DNA of 5,235 bases, from NCBI GenBank assembly GCA_002733485.1, contig NVVU01000027.1, positions 24,354 to 29,588 on the forward strand, in the 5' to 3' direction. Shown here piece by piece: positions 1 through 5,235 of this stretch. A model generated the notes under the pieces. That model was not told the DNA's origin. It saw only the letters and a program-made list of their open reading frames with translations, and ran no database searches. Position numbers and translations under genes: made by a program. The DNA is from Robiginitomaculum sp. GTDB lineage: Bacteria; Pseudomonadota; Alphaproteobacteria; Caulobacterales; Maricaulaceae. Every line of letters begins with the position of its first letter. Within the stretch, counting starts at the first letter, position 1.

Positions 1-37
1 ATGACGTAGTTGTAGTAATGCTGAACCAAACACACCC
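1..37. other. Unassigned sequence downstream of glyS
   Basis: These 37 bases follow the glyS stop codon. No inverted repeat with a T-run is seen, so there is no terminator immediately after glyS. On the minus strand all three frames are open here, but the stretch is too short to call a gene. Confidence 0.5.
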
Positions 38-2113
38 TCACCCCGCGATTTTATCAAAGTCGGCAATAGGCTGAAGTGCACATCGAATTTCTGATAACAA
101 CCGCAAGCGGTTAACCCTAATCGCATCATTGCTATCATTGACTAAAACATTTTCAAAAAATAAATCAATGGGCTTGCGAAGTGCCGATAATGCTTGCAAA
201 TCCATCATGTACCCTTCCAAAGAACCAGAAGCGCCCCAACCACCGGGATTATCACCTCTAGCCAATGTTAAAGTAGTGTATAATGCTGTCTCTGCAGGTT
301 CTATCAATAATTTTTTGTCAACCTCACCAGAAACTGCCTTGCCGTCCTTTTTCTCCTCAATGCGCAAAATGTTGGAGGCCCGCTTGGCCCCGGCGAGGAG
401 CTGTTCCCCATCAGGCGTTTCAAGAAACTCACCAAGGGCTTTTACACGGTCAGTGATGGACACCAGATCATCCTGTTCCGGTGTCAGCACCGCATCGATC
501 AGATCATGCCGCGCGCCGGAATCACGCAGATAAACTTTCAAGCGGTCATGGAAGAACCTTGTCAGCTCATTTACATCAGCAAACGCATCACCAACTTGGA
601 AATTGGCTAACTGCGCTGCCTTTTTCAGTGGAAGCTTTACCCCATTCTCCAGCACCAGCCGGATCACGCCTAACGCGGCCCGTCTTAGGGCATAGGGGTC
701 TTTTGACCCGGTGGGTTTTTCGTTAATCGCCCAAAAGCCCACCAGGGTATCAAGCTTGTCAGCCAGCGCCACGGCGACACTGACCGGATCGGTGGGTACG
801 CTATCGGATGGACCTTGGGGTTTGTAATGATCGCGAATGGCGTCGGCGACGGCGGCATCTTCGCCGCTTTCCAGTGCGTAATAGCGACCCATCACCCCTT
901 GCAAGCTCGTGAATTCCACCACCATTTCAGAAGTAAGATCAGCCTTAGCCAATTTTGCAGCACGCGAAGCCAGTCCACCATCTGCACCTACGAATGGAGA
1001 TAGATCAACAGCAAGTACCGCAACTCGTTCCATCTTGTCGTAAACGCTGCCAAGTTTTTGGTGAAACACCACATCGCGCAGTTTTTCGACCCGAGCTTCC
1101 AGCGGCGTTTTTAAATCCGTGTCCCAGAAATAACGCGCATCGGCGAGACGGGCGCTAAGCACTCGCGCATTGCCCTGCGCAATGGCTTTGCCACCATCGG
1201 GGGCTTGCAAGTTGGCAATCACAATAAAATGCGGGGCGACCTTGCCAGTCTTTGGATCACGCACGGTAAAATATTTCTGGTGCTTGGCCATGGAAAGCTG
1301 GATCACTTCGGCAGGCAGGCTTAAAAAGTCTGCGTCCATAGCCCCCAACAGCGCCACAGGCCATTCGGCAAGGCCGGTGACTTCATCCAGCAGCGCCGCA
1401 TCTTCGGCGAGCTCAAGATTGTTCGCTGTGCACAGCGCCGCAATCTGATCGGAAATCATGGTTTTGCGGGTCGCAGCGTCCAGAACCACTTTGCCCTTCT
1501 CGGCCAGCGTCTTTTGATAATCGGCAAACCCGGAGACGGTGAATGGCCCCGGCCCCATCATGCGGTGGCCATAAACCTCGTCAGACGTGCGAATACCCGC
1601 CACCTCAAAATCCACGCGCTGGCCATCCAGCTGGCACAAAATGCCGTGCAAGGGCCGCACCCAGCGAAAGTCGCTGCGGCCCCATTTCATAGACTTGGGC
1701 CAGGGAAATTCGCGCATCAGTTTGGGGATAATCTGCGCCACGGCCTCATCGGCAGCAAGGCCGCTTTTTTCGATGATGGCGACGTAAAAGCTGCCCTTTT
1801 TGGCCTCCTGAATTTCGCACTGATCGATATTGTCCAGCCCGGCACCGCGCAAAAAACCGGCCAAAGCCTGCTCTGGTGCACCAACGCGAGGGCCTTTGCG
1901 CTCTTCACGCACATCGGGGGCCTTGGCGGGCAGATCATCAATCACGGCGGTGAGGCGGCGCGGCCCAGCATAGCTGCGCACCGCACCAAACGAAAAGCCA
2001 AGCTCTTTTAGGGCATCACCCAACAGACGCGACAAATCGGATGCCGCGCAGGTTTGCATACGGGCGGGAATTTCTTCGCAGAAAATCTCAAGAAGAAGCT
2101 CAGATGTACTCAT
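38..2113 (-). CDS. glyS: Glycine--tRNA ligase beta subunit
   Basis: Beta subunit of the heterotetrameric (alpha2beta2) bacterial glycyl-tRNA synthetase. It supplies most of the tRNA recognition while the alpha subunit carries the class II active site; it acts in the cytoplasm. The 691 residues match the usual length of about 690, so the gene looks intact. Family landmarks appear in order: N-terminal LLLEIFCEEIPARM (6-19), MKWGRSDFRWVRP (142-153 region), HQKYF (278-282), NARVLSARLADARYFW (315-330), KLGSVYDK (353-360), LQGVMGRYYA (404-413), ADKLDTLVGF (451-460), PTGSKDPYALRRAALG (467-482) and the C-terminal anticodon-binding-type region with RVNRLRLL (666-673). The ATG overlaps the stop of the upstream cupin gene in an ATGA, with GGAG eight bases before it, so translation is probably coupled. 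The 3' part (window 38 to about 360) is clearly AT-richer than the 5' part. Identity is near certain from motifs and partner glyQ. Confidence 0.97.
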   Translation of the reverse strand: MSTSELLLEIFCEEIPARMQTCAASDLSRLLGDALKELGFSFGAVRSYAGPRRLTAVIDDLPAKAPDVREERKGPRVGAPEQALAGFLRGAGLDNIDQCEIQEAKKGSFYVAIIEKSGLAADEAVAQIIPKLMREFPWPKSMKWGRSDFRWVRPLHGILCQLDGQRVDFEVAGIRTSDEVYGHRMMGPGPFTVSGFADYQKTLAEKGKVVLDAATRKTMISDQIAALCTANNLELAEDAALLDEVTGLAEWPVALLGAMDADFLSLPAEVIQLSMAKHQKYFTVRDPKTGKVAPHFIVIANLQAPDGGKAIAQGNARVLSARLADARYFWDTDLKTPLEARVEKLRDVVFHQKLGSVYDKMERVAVLAVDLSPFVGADGGLASRAAKLAKADLTSEMVVEFTSLQGVMGRYYALESGEDAAVADAIRDHYKPQGPSDSVPTDPVSVAVALADKLDTLVGFWAINEKPTGSKDPYALRRAALGVIRLVLENGVKLPLKKAAQLANFQVGDAFADVNELTRFFHDRLKVYLRDSGARHDLIDAVLTPEQDDLVSITDRVKALGEFLETPDGEQLLAGAKRASNILRIEEKKDGKAVSGEVDKKLLIEPAETALYTTLTLARGDNPGGWGASGSLEGYMMDLQALSALRKPIDLFFENVLVNDSNDAIRVNRLRLLSEIRCALQPIADFDKIAG

Positions 2114-2478
2114 ACCATTCGCTCCGCCGCTTTGGTGTGTACGCTTACAGGACCATCGCCCGTATTGACCACGCTGTTTTTTTCGATCAGCAACACCTTA
2201 ACCTCGCCCTTATCGGCGACCGGGCGGTGCTCGACCCCTTTGGGGATGACGATCAGCTCGCCGGGGGCAAGCGTTTCCACACGATCACGAAATTCCATGC
2301 GCAAATGGCCATCCAGAATGTAAAACATCTCGTCAGCATCCCCATGGGCATGCCAGGGGAAATCGCCATCCAGCCGGGTCAGCTTGATGTGATAATCGTC
2401 AAGATCGGCAATGATTTTTGGTGACCAGGTTTCGGAAAAGCGCGAAAATTGCGTCTCCAGATTGACTTTGAGGCTCAT
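2110..2478 (-). CDS. Small single-domain cupin protein
   Basis: A 122-residue protein with one cupin (beta-barrel) domain; the substrate is unknown. Cupin motif 1 is visible as HAH (H43, H45) followed by E50 and G57. Motif 2 runs G73, P79, G81, H84. The four usual metal ligands H43, H45, E50 and H84 are all present, so a divalent metal site is likely. The Asn that often ends motif 2 (H-X3-N) is Ala88 here. Lead-in residues WSPKIIADLDDYHIKL (18-33) and the tail VNTGDGP (104-110) resemble a common group of stand-alone cupins, often annotated as mannose-6-phosphate isomerase-like, although enzymatic activity is not shown for them. No signal peptide or membrane segment is seen. The start ATG overlaps the glyQ stop by four bases and has AGAGG seven bases upstream; its own stop overlaps the glyS start by four bases. 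It is therefore probably cotranslated with both synthetase subunits. Function in this setting is unknown. Confidence 0.93.
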   Translation of the reverse strand: MSLKVNLETQFSRFSETWSPKIIADLDDYHIKLTRLDGDFPWHAHGDADEMFYILDGHLRMEFRDRVETLAPGELIVIPKGVEHRPVADKGEVKVLLIEKNSVVNTGDGPVSVHTKAAERMV

Positions 2479-3353
2479 AAGCTGGCCTCTTCAATGGCAA
2501 CCCAGGCCCTGGCGCAGCCCTTGGTCAGATTGCGCACCCGGGCGATATAAGTGGCCCGGTCGGTGGCCGAGACAACGCCCCGCGCGTCCAGCATGTTAAA
2601 GGCATGGCTGGCCTTGAGGGCAAAATCATAGGCCGGCAGGGGCAAATTTCGCTCCAGCAGGGCGGCGCACTGCGCCTCGGCATCTTCAAACCAGCGTTTG
2701 AACATATCGGTATTGGCAACCTCGAAATTGTATTCGGAGAACTCGCGCTCGTTTTCCTGAAACACGTCGCCGTATTTCAGGCCTGCGCCGTTGAAATCCA
2801 GATCATAAATGCTGTCCACGCCTTGCACATACGTGGCCAGACGCTCCAGGCCGTAAGTCAGCTCGCCGGAAACCGGGGAAACATCCATGCCGCCGACCTG
2901 TTGAAAATACGTGAACTGGCTGACCTCCATGCCGTCACACCAGACCTCCCAGCCCAGGCCCCAGGCGCCAACGGTGGGGTTTTCCCAGTCATCCTCGACA
3001 AAGCGCACATCATGCAGCTTCATGTCGATACCGATGGCGGCAAGGCTTTTGAGGTACAGATCCTGAATATCGTCCGGATTGGGCTTCAGGATCACCTGAA
3101 ACTGGTAATAATGCTGCAAACGGTTGGGGTTTTCCCCATAGCGGCCATCCGCCGGGCGGCGCGAGGGCTGCACATAGGCGGCGCGCCAGTCCTTTGGTCC
3201 AAGGGCACGCAAGGACGTTGCCGGGTGCAAAGTTCCCGCCCCCACTTCCAGATCATAGGGTTGCAGGATGGCGCATCCTTGCTCTGCCCAATAGTGTTGC
3301 AGGGTAAGGATCAGATCCTGAAAGCTTAGTGGTTTTTCATCTCTTTTGGCCAT
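2475..3353 (-). CDS. glyQ: Glycine--tRNA ligase alpha subunit
   Basis: Alpha subunit of tetrameric glycyl-tRNA synthetase; a class II aminoacyl-tRNA synthetase catalytic core that activates glycine with ATP and charges tRNA-Gly together with GlyS. Conserved blocks, numbered from the chosen start: GAGTLHPATSLRALGP (38-53), AYVQPSRRPADGRYGENPNR (59-78), HYYQFQVILKP (81-91), FVEDDWENPTVGAWGLGWEV (118-137), QFTYFQQVGG (146-155), the class II motif-3 type GLER (168-171) and KASHAFNMLDARG (247-259). I chose the ATG at 3353 (MAKRDEKPLS), giving 292 residues, a normal family length. The frame extends to a TTG at 3389, but those 12 extra codons (ending at the ATG) add nothing family-like and have no clear ribosome site. 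AGGT lies eight bases before the ATG (AGGTC seven bases before). The gene sits 44 bases after the methyltransferase and overlaps the cupin gene by four bases. Confidence 0.97.
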   Translation of the reverse strand: MAKRDEKPLSFQDLILTLQHYWAEQGCAILQPYDLEVGAGTLHPATSLRALGPKDWRAAYVQPSRRPADGRYGENPNRLQHYYQFQVILKPNPDDIQDLYLKSLAAIGIDMKLHDVRFVEDDWENPTVGAWGLGWEVWCDGMEVSQFTYFQQVGGMDVSPVSGELTYGLERLATYVQGVDSIYDLDFNGAGLKYGDVFQENEREFSEYNFEVANTDMFKRWFEDAEAQCAALLERNLPLPAYDFALKASHAFNMLDARGVVSATDRATYIARVRNLTKGCARAWVAIEEASL

Positions 3354-3397
3354 GGCGATTGACCTAGCCAGACCAACCCCAAAGCGCAAGGGCTTTA

Positions 3398-4138
3398 TCA
3401 GCCTTTAGGATCCAGATTTATCTGTGTGTGGCCCTTTAAAATTGCATCGGCCATGGGGGTCCAGGTGCGTTCTGCCTCGTGAATAACCAGTGGCGGGAGG
3501 ATCATCAGCGGACTTTTCACATTGCGCCGTGCCCGAACAATGATCCGGTGCGCCGCCTCGCCAGCCCGGGGTGTGATCGGCAAAATACGAATGTCACCGG
3601 CCCGGCCATAAAAGCCCGCCAGACAATCGTCCAGCCGCTCGGCCCGCTGGATCAGCGTGATATATCCCTTGGCACGGGTCAGGCGCAGGGCCGTGTCGAT
3701 CCAGTCCCTTAACGTCAGGCCATTATTGACAAAAGCGCTGTCTTTGCCGGTTTTGGGGCGACGAATGGCCGATGGGTCATCAAAATAAGGCGGATTGAGA
3801 AACACCTGATCGAAACTATCAGGGCGTAAGCCTTGCGGTGGATTGGCCACGCTGCCCTGCAAAACCTCCACATATTTCTGCATGGCGTTTTCAATAATAT
3901 TATCCTGCGCGAGTGCAAAAACCCCCTGGTTTTTTTCCAGCCCGATGAAGTGGGCTTTGGGGTTTTGATGGGCCGCGCAAATCAATGCTGTGCCCGCACC
4001 GCAGCCCAACTCCAACGCTTTGGCACCGGGTTTCAAAGTCACAGCAGAGGCCAACAGGACCGCATCCAGACCGGCGCGATAACCCTCGGCCTGGCGAACC
4101 GTGACCTGCCCGCCCAGAAACGTAACTTTTTCAGTCAT
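3398..4138 (-). CDS. TrmN6-like tRNA adenine-N6 methyltransferase
   Basis: A 246-residue Rossmann-fold SAM-dependent methyltransferase of the TrmN6/YfiC group (COG4123 type). In E. coli that protein methylates N6 of A37 in tRNA1(Val); the same substrate here is inference. Visible: an N-terminal GYRAGLDAVLLA block (19-30) typical of this group, SAM-binding motif I ELGCGAG (43-49), an acidic residue E68 at the end of the next strand, and the catalytic NPPY (115-118) of exocyclic-amino methyltransferases. The C-terminal half holds LIQRAERLDD (162-171) and ITPRAGEAAHRIIVRAR (188-204), also typical. I chose the ATG at 4138; the frame continues upstream to another ATG at 4201, but that would lie deep inside the DUF2007 gene, adds a basic non-family leader and has no ribosome site. 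The chosen start has only a weak Shine-Dalgarno and overlaps the DUF2007 stop by eight bases, so it probably depends on translational coupling. Another N6-adenine or RNA/protein substrate cannot be ruled out. Confidence 0.9.
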   Translation of the reverse strand: MTEKVTFLGGQVTVRQAEGYRAGLDAVLLASAVTLKPGAKALELGCGAGTALICAAHQNPKAHFIGLEKNQGVFALAQDNIIENAMQKYVEVLQGSVANPPQGLRPDSFDQVFLNPPYFDDPSAIRRPKTGKDSAFVNNGLTLRDWIDTALRLTRAKGYITLIQRAERLDDCLAGFYGRAGDIRILPITPRAGEAAHRIIVRARRNVKSPLMILPPLVIHEAERTWTPMADAILKGHTQINLDPKG

Positions 4139-4355
4139 TATCCGTGTCGTATTCTTTTTTGATGGCCAAGACGGTTTCGCGCGCTTCGTTCTCTTCCTCA
4201 TCCAGCACCATCAGGCGACGTTGAATAGCGATCACAGACCCATCCAACACACTGGAATGATTATCAAAAATCACGGGATGCAGGCCTGCATCCCGCAATA
4301 CCATTTCCGCATAAGACAGAAATACCACATCATTAGTGCGTATAATCTCTTTCAT
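4131..4355 (-). CDS. DUF2007 domain protein
   Basis: A 74-residue cytoplasmic protein with the DUF2007 pattern, a family labelled a putative signal-transducing protein with no proven role. Recognisable are the start MKEIIRTNDVVFLSYAEMVL (1-20), the RDAGLHPVIFD strand-helix segment (21-31), the SVLDGS turn (35-40) and RRLMV (46-50), followed by an acidic tail. One domain fills the whole protein. The start is set by an AGGAG ribosome site five bases before the ATG; the frame reaches back to a TTG at 4499, but that stretch is non-family and runs into the divergent gene. It is the first gene of the minus-strand unit and overlaps the methyltransferase by eight bases. The pair DUF2007 plus TrmN6-like methyltransferase next to a divergent polyprenyl synthase is, as I recall, common in alphaproteobacteria, which suggests a shared but unknown purpose. 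Confidence 0.9.
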   Translation of the reverse strand: MKEIIRTNDVVFLSYAEMVLRDAGLHPVIFDNHSSVLDGSVIAIQRRLMVLDEEENEARETVLAIKKEYDTDND

Positions 4356-4360
4356 GATTA

Positions 4361-4365
4361 CTCCT
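4361..4365 (-). promoter_or_regulatory. Ribosome binding site of the DUF2007 gene
   Basis: On the minus strand this reads AGGAG, five bases before the ATG at 4355. It is the strongest Shine-Dalgarno in the unit and fixes the start of the first gene against the longer TTG-initiated frame. Confidence 0.8.
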
Positions 4366-4407
4366 GTGATCGCGTGCTGTTGGACGAATACAGAAACACA
4401 ACTGCCC

Positions 4408-4436
4408 TTGCCGCGCAATCGGCCACTCTCTATCCT
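4408..4436 (+). promoter_or_regulatory. Candidate sigma-70 type promoter for the ispB-like gene
   Basis: A -35-like TTGCCG (4408-4413) and a -10-like TATCCT (4431-4436) are separated by exactly 17 bases; each matches the consensus at four of six positions. Transcription would begin near 4443, giving a leader of about 26 bases to the TTG at 4469 or about 80 bases to the ATG at 4523. This is a pattern match by eye only. Confidence 0.35.
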
Positions 4437-4457
4437 TTGCTTGGGATGAACCTGTTC

Positions 4458-4463
4458 AGGGGG
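4458..4463 (+). promoter_or_regulatory. Candidate ribosome site for the alternative TTG start of ispB-like gene
   Basis: AGGGGG, one mismatch from AGGAGG, lies five bases before an in-frame TTG at 4469. Initiation there would add 18 residues (reading MALISTTAKPKHLAGDNA) before the ATG at 4523. Confidence 0.35.
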
Positions 4464-4509
4464 CCATTTTGGCGCTGATATCGACAACGGCAAAACCAAA
4501 ACACCTGGC

Positions 4510-4515
4510 AGGTGA
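4510..4515 (+). promoter_or_regulatory. Candidate ribosome site for the ATG start of ispB-like gene
   Basis: AGGTGA lies seven bases before the ATG at 4523, a good spacing and a fair match to the anti-Shine-Dalgarno complement. It supports the ATG start preferred for this gene. Confidence 0.5.
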
Positions 4516-4522
4516 TAATGCC

Positions 4523-5235
4523 ATGACCCGTCTGGAGGCAGCTTTCGCAGACGAGATGGAGCAGGTCAATGCCCTGATTATCGACCGTATGCAAAGCCCG
4601 GTTGGCATGATCCCTGACCTTGCCGCGCATCTGGTCAGTGCAGGTGGAAAACGCCTGCGCCCCTTGATCACTCTGGCCAGCGCCGATCTGGTCGGTTATC
4701 AGGGTGATGCTCATTACAAGCTGGCCGCTACAGTGGAGTTTATCCACTCGGCCACTTTGCTGCACGATGATATTGTTGATGGCTCACCTATGCGCCGGGG
4801 CAAACCGGCGGCAAATACGGTTTGGGGCAATGCGGCCTCGGTGCTGGTAGGTGACTTTTTATTTGCCCGAGCGTTTTCGTTGATGGTGGAAACCGGGCGT
4901 TTGCGGGTGCTGGATATTCTGGCCGGGGCCTCATCCATTATTGCCGAGGGCGAAGTTCGCCAACTCGCCGCCATTGCCAATCTGGATATGAGCGAGCAGG
5001 AATATATGCAGATCATAGAGGCCAAAACCGCCGAACTGTTCGCGTCGGCGGCGCGGGTATCGGCCGTCATTGCCGACCTGCCCGAAGCGCAGGAAGAAGC
5101 GCTTGACCGTTATGGCCGGGAGCTGGGCCTTGCCTTTCAGCTGGTGGACGATGCGCTGGATTATGCCGGCAATGCCAAAAAGTTGGGCAAAGCGGTAGGT
5201 GATGATTTTCGCGAGGGCAAAATCACCATGCCCGT
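4523..5235 (+). CDS. ispB: Polyprenyl (probably octaprenyl/decaprenyl) diphosphate synthase, 3' truncated by window
   Basis: Trans-prenyltransferase that extends farnesyl diphosphate with isopentenyl diphosphate to make the long side chain of ubiquinone. The first 237 codons are present; the usual length is about 320-340 residues, so the C-terminal third lies beyond the right edge. Seen here: GGKRLRP (41-47), the first Asp-rich motif in LLHDDIVD (79-86) followed by MRRG (90-93), NAASVLVGDFLFARAF (103-118), AEGEVRQL (141-148), the KT pair (168-169), the second Asp-rich motif in QLVDDALDY (206-214) and GDDFREGKITMP (226-237). The motif order and wording match IspB-type long-chain synthases rather than short farnesyl synthases. 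Product length cannot be read from sequence alone. The ATG at 4523 is chosen because of its AGGTGA ribosome site; an in-frame TTG at 4469 with AGGGGG is a real alternative, giving an 18-residue leader. It is divergent from the DUF2007/glyQ/glyS unit. Confidence 0.93.
   Translation, partial: MTRLEAAFADEMEQVNALIIDRMQSPVGMIPDLAAHLVSAGGKRLRPLITLASADLVGYQGDAHYKLAATVEFIHSATLLHDDIVDGSPMRRGKPAANTVWGNAASVLVGDFLFARAFSLMVETGRLRVLDILAGASSIIAEGEVRQLAAIANLDMSEQEYMQIIEAKTAELFASAARVSAVIADLPEAQEEALDRYGRELGLAFQLVDDALDYAGNAKKLGKAVGDDFREGKITMP

Larger units (their letters stand above)
4356..4522. other. Divergent intergenic region between the glyQ/glyS unit and ispB-like gene
   Basis: About 167 bases (113 if the upstream TTG start of the ispB-like gene is used) lie between two divergent start codons. 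The region must hold a promoter for the five-gene minus-strand unit and one for the polyprenyl synthase. A plausible plus-strand promoter is at 4408-4436. On the minus strand I could not find a convincing -35/-10 pair. No T-box, riboswitch or tRNA-like structure is apparent. Confidence 0.7.

Noticed and set aside
1..37. Start of a next gene after glyS, such as ppdK, which I recall as a frequent neighbour
   Set aside because: No ATG occurs on the minus strand in these bases and the short open frames do not resemble the N-terminus of that enzyme.
1514..2011. A 165-codon plus-strand frame opposite the 5' part of glyS
   Set aside because: It is antisense to conserved glyS codons and has no recognisable domain or ribosome site.
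2604..3329. A 241-codon open frame on the plus strand opposite glyQ
   Set aside because: It is fully antisense to a strongly conserved gene, its protein shows no family motif, and it arises from the codon pattern of glyQ.
3354..3389. A longer glyQ starting at TTG 3389
   Set aside because: The 12 added codons are not family-like and the ATG at 3353 gives the normal GlyQ start and length.
3381..3403. Short inverted repeats in the gap before glyQ (AAAGC/GCTTT around a six-base loop, and GGCT/AGCC)
   Set aside because: The stems are only four or five base pairs and no T-run follows on either strand, so they do not make a terminator or a credible regulatory hairpin.
4356..4470. A T-box or glycine riboswitch leader ahead of the minus-strand unit
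   Set aside because: The leader is only about 110 bases, shows no T-box consensus or paired glycine-aptamer cores, and T-boxes are rare in proteobacteria.
4101..4478. A 125-codon plus-strand frame across the DUF2007 gene and the divergent region
   Set aside because: It lies antisense to the DUF2007 gene, which has a clear ribosome site and domain match, and its product is non-descript.
4430..5070. Two minus-strand frames (4430-4765 and 4714-5070) opposite the polyprenyl synthase
   Set aside because: The plus strand here encodes all the expected prenyl synthase motifs; the minus-strand products have no family features.

Overview
The window is an ordinary-looking housekeeping locus of a Gram-negative bacterium, most likely an alphaproteobacterium. 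The inference rests on the split (alpha2beta2) glycyl-tRNA synthetase, a GlyS close to the usual proteobacterial length, and the grouping of a divergent polyprenyl diphosphate synthase with a DUF2007 protein, a TrmN6-type methyltransferase and glyQ/glyS, which I recall as typical of alphaproteobacteria. Base composition is uneven: roughly 42% GC by hand count in the first 360 bases and about 67% around 1861-1980.

Layout. Five genes on the minus strand form one tightly packed unit, read from right to left: a DUF2007 protein (4355-4131), a TrmN6-like tRNA adenine-N6 methyltransferase (4138-3398), glyQ (3353-2475), a small cupin (2478-2110) and glyS (2113-38). The junctions are an 8-base overlap, a 44-base gap, a 4-base ATGA overlap and another 4-base ATGA overlap. 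They therefore look cotranscribed and, at three of four junctions, translationally coupled. About 170 bases of divergent intergenic DNA (4356-4522) separate this unit from a plus-strand polyprenyl diphosphate synthase (ispB-like) that runs off the right edge. The first 37 bases, downstream of glyS, are too short to assign.

How the genes work together. GlyQ (alpha, catalytic core) and GlyS (beta, tRNA-binding) assemble into glycyl-tRNA synthetase. The methyltransferase probably modifies a tRNA, giving the operon a translation theme. The DUF2007 protein and the cupin have no established role. The divergent gene makes the polyprenyl tail of ubiquinone.

I found no mobile element, CRISPR array, tRNA/rRNA, riboswitch or convincing terminator, and no clear sign of a new system. 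The points most worth a second look are the cupin gene wedged with double ATGA overlaps between the two synthetase subunit genes, the composition shift inside glyS, and the ambiguous start and promoter of the ispB-like gene.
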